DNA of 35,330 nucleotides from Hyphomicrobiales bacterium (GTDB lineage Bacteria > Pseudomonadota > Alphaproteobacteria > Rhizobiales > Methyloligellaceae), in NCBI GenBank assembly GCA_003228955.1, contig QIGN01000053.1:1-35330 (forward strand), written 5' to 3'. The stretch's first letter is position 1. The number at the start of each line of letters is the position of its first letter. A program made the position numbers and the translations under genes. Under the pieces are notes generated by a model. The model made no database searches. It had not been told where the DNA came from and saw only the letters and a program-made list of their open reading frames with translations. Shown here in pieces: positions 33,407-35,330 of the stretch.

Positions 33407-35035
33407 ATGCAGTTGAACCGGAAGCTCTTGCGTGCCGTGCGGGGGTGCTGTTCACGGGGACGGGCGGTTTCGTTCCGTAATGTGGCTTGTGTATCGGCTC
33501 GCCTCACATGCTGTTCGCTCGTGTTGGCGCTGCTGGTTTCCGGTACGGTTCCGGTGCTTTCGCAGACTCTGAATGAGGCTCTTACCCGTGCTTTTGCCGG
33601 CAATCCGGGGCTCGATGCGGAACGCGCCCGCCAGCGCGCGGATGAGGAAAACATCAAGCTGGAGCGAGCCAAGAGGCTGCCGGATATTTCCCTGGATGCT
33701 TACAGAGGCGGTGAACAAAGCCGGCTCAATTCCGCCTCGCCTACGAGCAAGACCGATAGCGACGGTTACGCCCTGACGCTGACCCAGCCCCTGTTCCGGG
33801 GCTTTCAGACACGAAACGGCACGCGCCGTGCAAAAGCTGAAGTGCGGGCGGGCGGGGCGCAACTGCACAACCGCGAGCAAAGTGTCCTGCTGGACGCCGC
33901 CACCGCCTACATGGATGTGGTCCAGGACCGCAAGATCGTGAAACTCAGGCGGGGTAATGTTCGCTCCCTCAATGCCGAACTGAAAGCCTCAAAGGCGCGT
34001 TACAAGGCCGGCGATCTGTCCAGGACCGATGTCGCCCAGGCGCGCACACGGCTGTTCGAGGGCAAGGCGGATCTCGCCCAGGCGCAGGCGGACGTGGACG
34101 CCAGCGAGGCGAGCTTTGAGGCGATTGTCGGGCAACCTCCAGGTGCACTCACCACGCCGCGCGCGCCGCGCGGGATGCTGCCGCCCACCCTTGAGGCGGC
34201 ACTGGGCGTAGCGGAAAGCACCAGCCCGGCCATTATAGGCGCGTTGCATCAGCAGGAAGCCGCGCGCAGGGCCAAACGGGAAGCCTATGGCGCGCTGCTG
34301 CCGTCGCTCTCGCTCGAACTCAGCCATGGTATCGACAACAACCCGTCTGAGGTGATTGACAAGGAACAGGTATCCTCGCTCTTCGTGCGCCTGAAGATGC
34401 CGCTATACCGGGGCGGCGAGCTGCGTTCGCGGGTCCGTCAGACGCGGGCGAGGGAAACCGGAGCGAGCTATGAGGTCACCGATTCGCGGCGCCGCACGCG
34501 GGCGGATGTCATTGATGCCTGGAAGCAGCTTCATGCCGCGCGGGCGCGTATCAAAGCCGCGCGTCAGCAGGTCAGGGCGGCCCGCGAGGCCCTCAAGGGT
34601 GTCAGGATAGAGGTCAATGTCGGGGAGCGTGCCTTGTTCGAGGTTCTTGATGCCCAGCGCGAGCTGATCAATGGCGAGGTGGCGCTGGCGCGCGCGCAAC
34701 GCGACCATGTGGTGTCCGGCTATGTGCTGCTTGCCGCGACCGGGCGCCTGACCGCGCTGTATCTGAACCTGCCGGTTGACTATCCCGATCTCGACGACGC
34801 GGTGCGCAAAAAGCGCTGGTTCGCGAATGACGCGGCCACGGACGGCGCTCCCGCCTCCCCGCTACTGTTAGCCCCGGCGGACACGGCGGCTGAAGACAAG
34901 ATAGATGTGCTGGTGCTGGAGCCGCCCGCACCGCGCCAGCCGGCCCAGGCTCAGTGGACCACTTCCGTCACCGAAGTGCCGGTGCCGGACCGCGCCCGGT
35001 TTACGACTGCGTCGAAGCCTGCCAGGGCTCCTTGA
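33407..35035 (+). CDS. TolC-family outer-membrane channel of the type I secretion system
   Basis: This is a protein of about 542 residues. It has a long basic n-region and a hydrophobic signal core (about residues 32-50, LTCCSLVLALLVSGTVPVLS), with the mature part starting near QTLNEALTRAF. Two repeated OEP domains follow, with the usual motifs: LTQPLFRGFQTRNGTRRA, then AATAYMDVVQDRKIV, and in the second half VRLKMPLYRGGELRSRVRQ and LFEVLDAQRELINGEV. The end NLPVDYPD is followed by about 80 Pro/Ala-rich residues beyond the normal TolC core. ATG 33407 was chosen because it gives a more usual signal peptide; GTG 33377 in the same frame is possible. Its stop overlaps the next start (TTGA). Confidence 0.93.
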   Translation: MQLNRKLLRAVRGCCSRGRAVSFRNVACVSARLTCCSLVLALLVSGTVPVLSQTLNEALTRAFAGNPGLDAERARQRADEENIKLERAKRLPDISLDAYRGGEQSRLNSASPTSKTDSDGYALTLTQPLFRGFQTRNGTRRAKAEVRAGGAQLHNREQSVLLDAATAYMDVVQDRKIVKLRRGNVRSLNAELKASKARYKAGDLSRTDVAQARTRLFEGKADLAQAQADVDASEASFEAIVGQPPGALTTPRAPRGMLPPTLEAALGVAESTSPAIIGALHQQEAARRAKREAYGALLPSLSLELSHGIDNNPSEVIDKEQVSSLFVRLKMPLYRGGELRSRVRQTRARETGASYEVTDSRRRTRADVIDAWKQLHAARARIKAARQQVRAAREALKGVRIEVNVGERALFEVLDAQRELINGEVALARAQRDHVVSGYVLLAATGRLTALYLNLPVDYPDLDDAVRKKRWFANDAATDGAPASPLLLAPADTAAEDKIDVLVLEPPAPRQPAQAQWTTSVTEVPVPDRARFTTASKPARAP

Positions 35036-35330
35036 AACCTGTATCCATCAGACTGGCCGGCGAAGGCGATCTGGCGGTGATCGTGGCGCTGCTGGCCGAT
35101 GATCCGCTGGGCGCAACCCGGGAACCGGCCGGAGCAGGCATTCAAGCCTACAAAGACGCCTTCGGGGAAATCGAGGCGGACCCCAATAATATGGTGCTTG
35201 TGGCGGAGGATGCGGGGGAAGTTGTTGGCTGCGTGCAGGTCACGTTTATCGCCAATCTGAGTTTTGAAGGGGGACGCCGCGCCCTGATCGAGGCCGTGCG
35301 AGTGGCGGACAGTCATCAGGGCAGGGGGCT
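35032..35330 (+). CDS. GNAT-family N-acetyltransferase (partial)
   Basis: An open frame from a TTG at 35032 runs to the window end (99 full codons). It begins LKPVSIRLAGEGDLAVIVALLADD, contains MVLVAEDAGEVVGCVQVTFI (strand/loop of the GNAT fold) and ends with EAVRVADSHQGRG, the start of the acetyl-CoA-binding motif. The TTG overlaps the tolC-like stop as TTGA, suggesting translational coupling. The substrate is unknown; the rest of the gene lies outside. In view of the coupling it may belong to the same transcript as the tolC-like gene. Confidence 0.82.
   Translation, partial: MKPVSIRLAGEGDLAVIVALLADDPLGATREPAGAGIQAYKDAFGEIEADPNNMVLVAEDAGEVVGCVQVTFIANLSFEGGRRALIEAVRVADSHQGRG

Noticed and set aside
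33334-33480. 48-codon frame overlapping the start of the tolC-like gene
   Set aside because: It lies mostly over the signal-peptide codons of the tolC-like gene in another frame and has no ribosome-binding site.

Overview
The window looks like the chromosome of an alphaproteobacterium, probably of the order Hyphomicrobiales (Rhizobiales) or a close relative. I base this on gene order: hflK-hflC-DUF2065-htrA-serB-miaA-ilvB-ilvH-ilvC, then leuA followed by mreB-mreC-mreD-mrdA-rodA. I also see two exact TTAA-N7-TTAA CtrA-type boxes, and an ECF sigma/anti-sigma pair next to a promoter of the alphaproteobacterial GGAAT-N17-CGTT type. Base composition is GC-rich. The species cannot be named from the sequence alone.

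Layout. 1-90 is the end of a class III alcohol dehydrogenase. 348-4229 is a membrane and periplasm quality-control cluster: HflK, HflC, a small DUF2065 protein and a DegP/HtrA protease. 4239-6412 (minus) is a translationally coupled glyA-serB pair, with an SHMT whose active site differs from the canonical one. 6483-11034 holds miaA and then ilvB-ilvH-ilvC, with an attenuator-like leader before ilvB; a two-way terminator closes the ilv block. 11142-14030 has a small beta-barrel outer-membrane protein, an exported protein of unknown function and a PhzF-family protein. 14183-16051 has a leucine-rich 51-residue ORF behind a CtrA box, then leuA.

16403-22072 is the elongasome operon (MreB, MreC, MreD, PBP2, RodA), followed by tRNA-Lys(CTT). 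22490-25903 changes character: a small membrane protein, then a minus-strand block of ECF sigma, membrane anti-sigma, Tat-exported sulfite-oxidase-family molybdoenzyme and c-type cytochrome. An ECF-type promoter sits directly before the molybdoenzyme gene, so this reads as a self-contained periplasmic sulfite-detoxification regulon. 26229-27005 (minus) is an unknown polytopic membrane protein.

27400-35035 is a complete type I secretion apparatus: two consecutive ABC permease/ATPases, an HlyD-type adaptor and a TolC-type outer-membrane protein. The two ATPases differ and each carries its own set of altered catalytic motifs, which suggests an obligate heterodimeric exporter. The first has a long, lysine-rich, repeat-encoded N-terminal extension. 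A CtrA box precedes the tolC-like gene. No RTX-type substrate is visible. The window ends inside a GNAT acetyltransferase whose TTG start overlaps the tolC-like stop.

The observations most worth following are the split-degenerate ABC pair, the ECF-controlled sulfite dehydrogenase, the leader regions of ilvB and leuA, and the variant SHMT.
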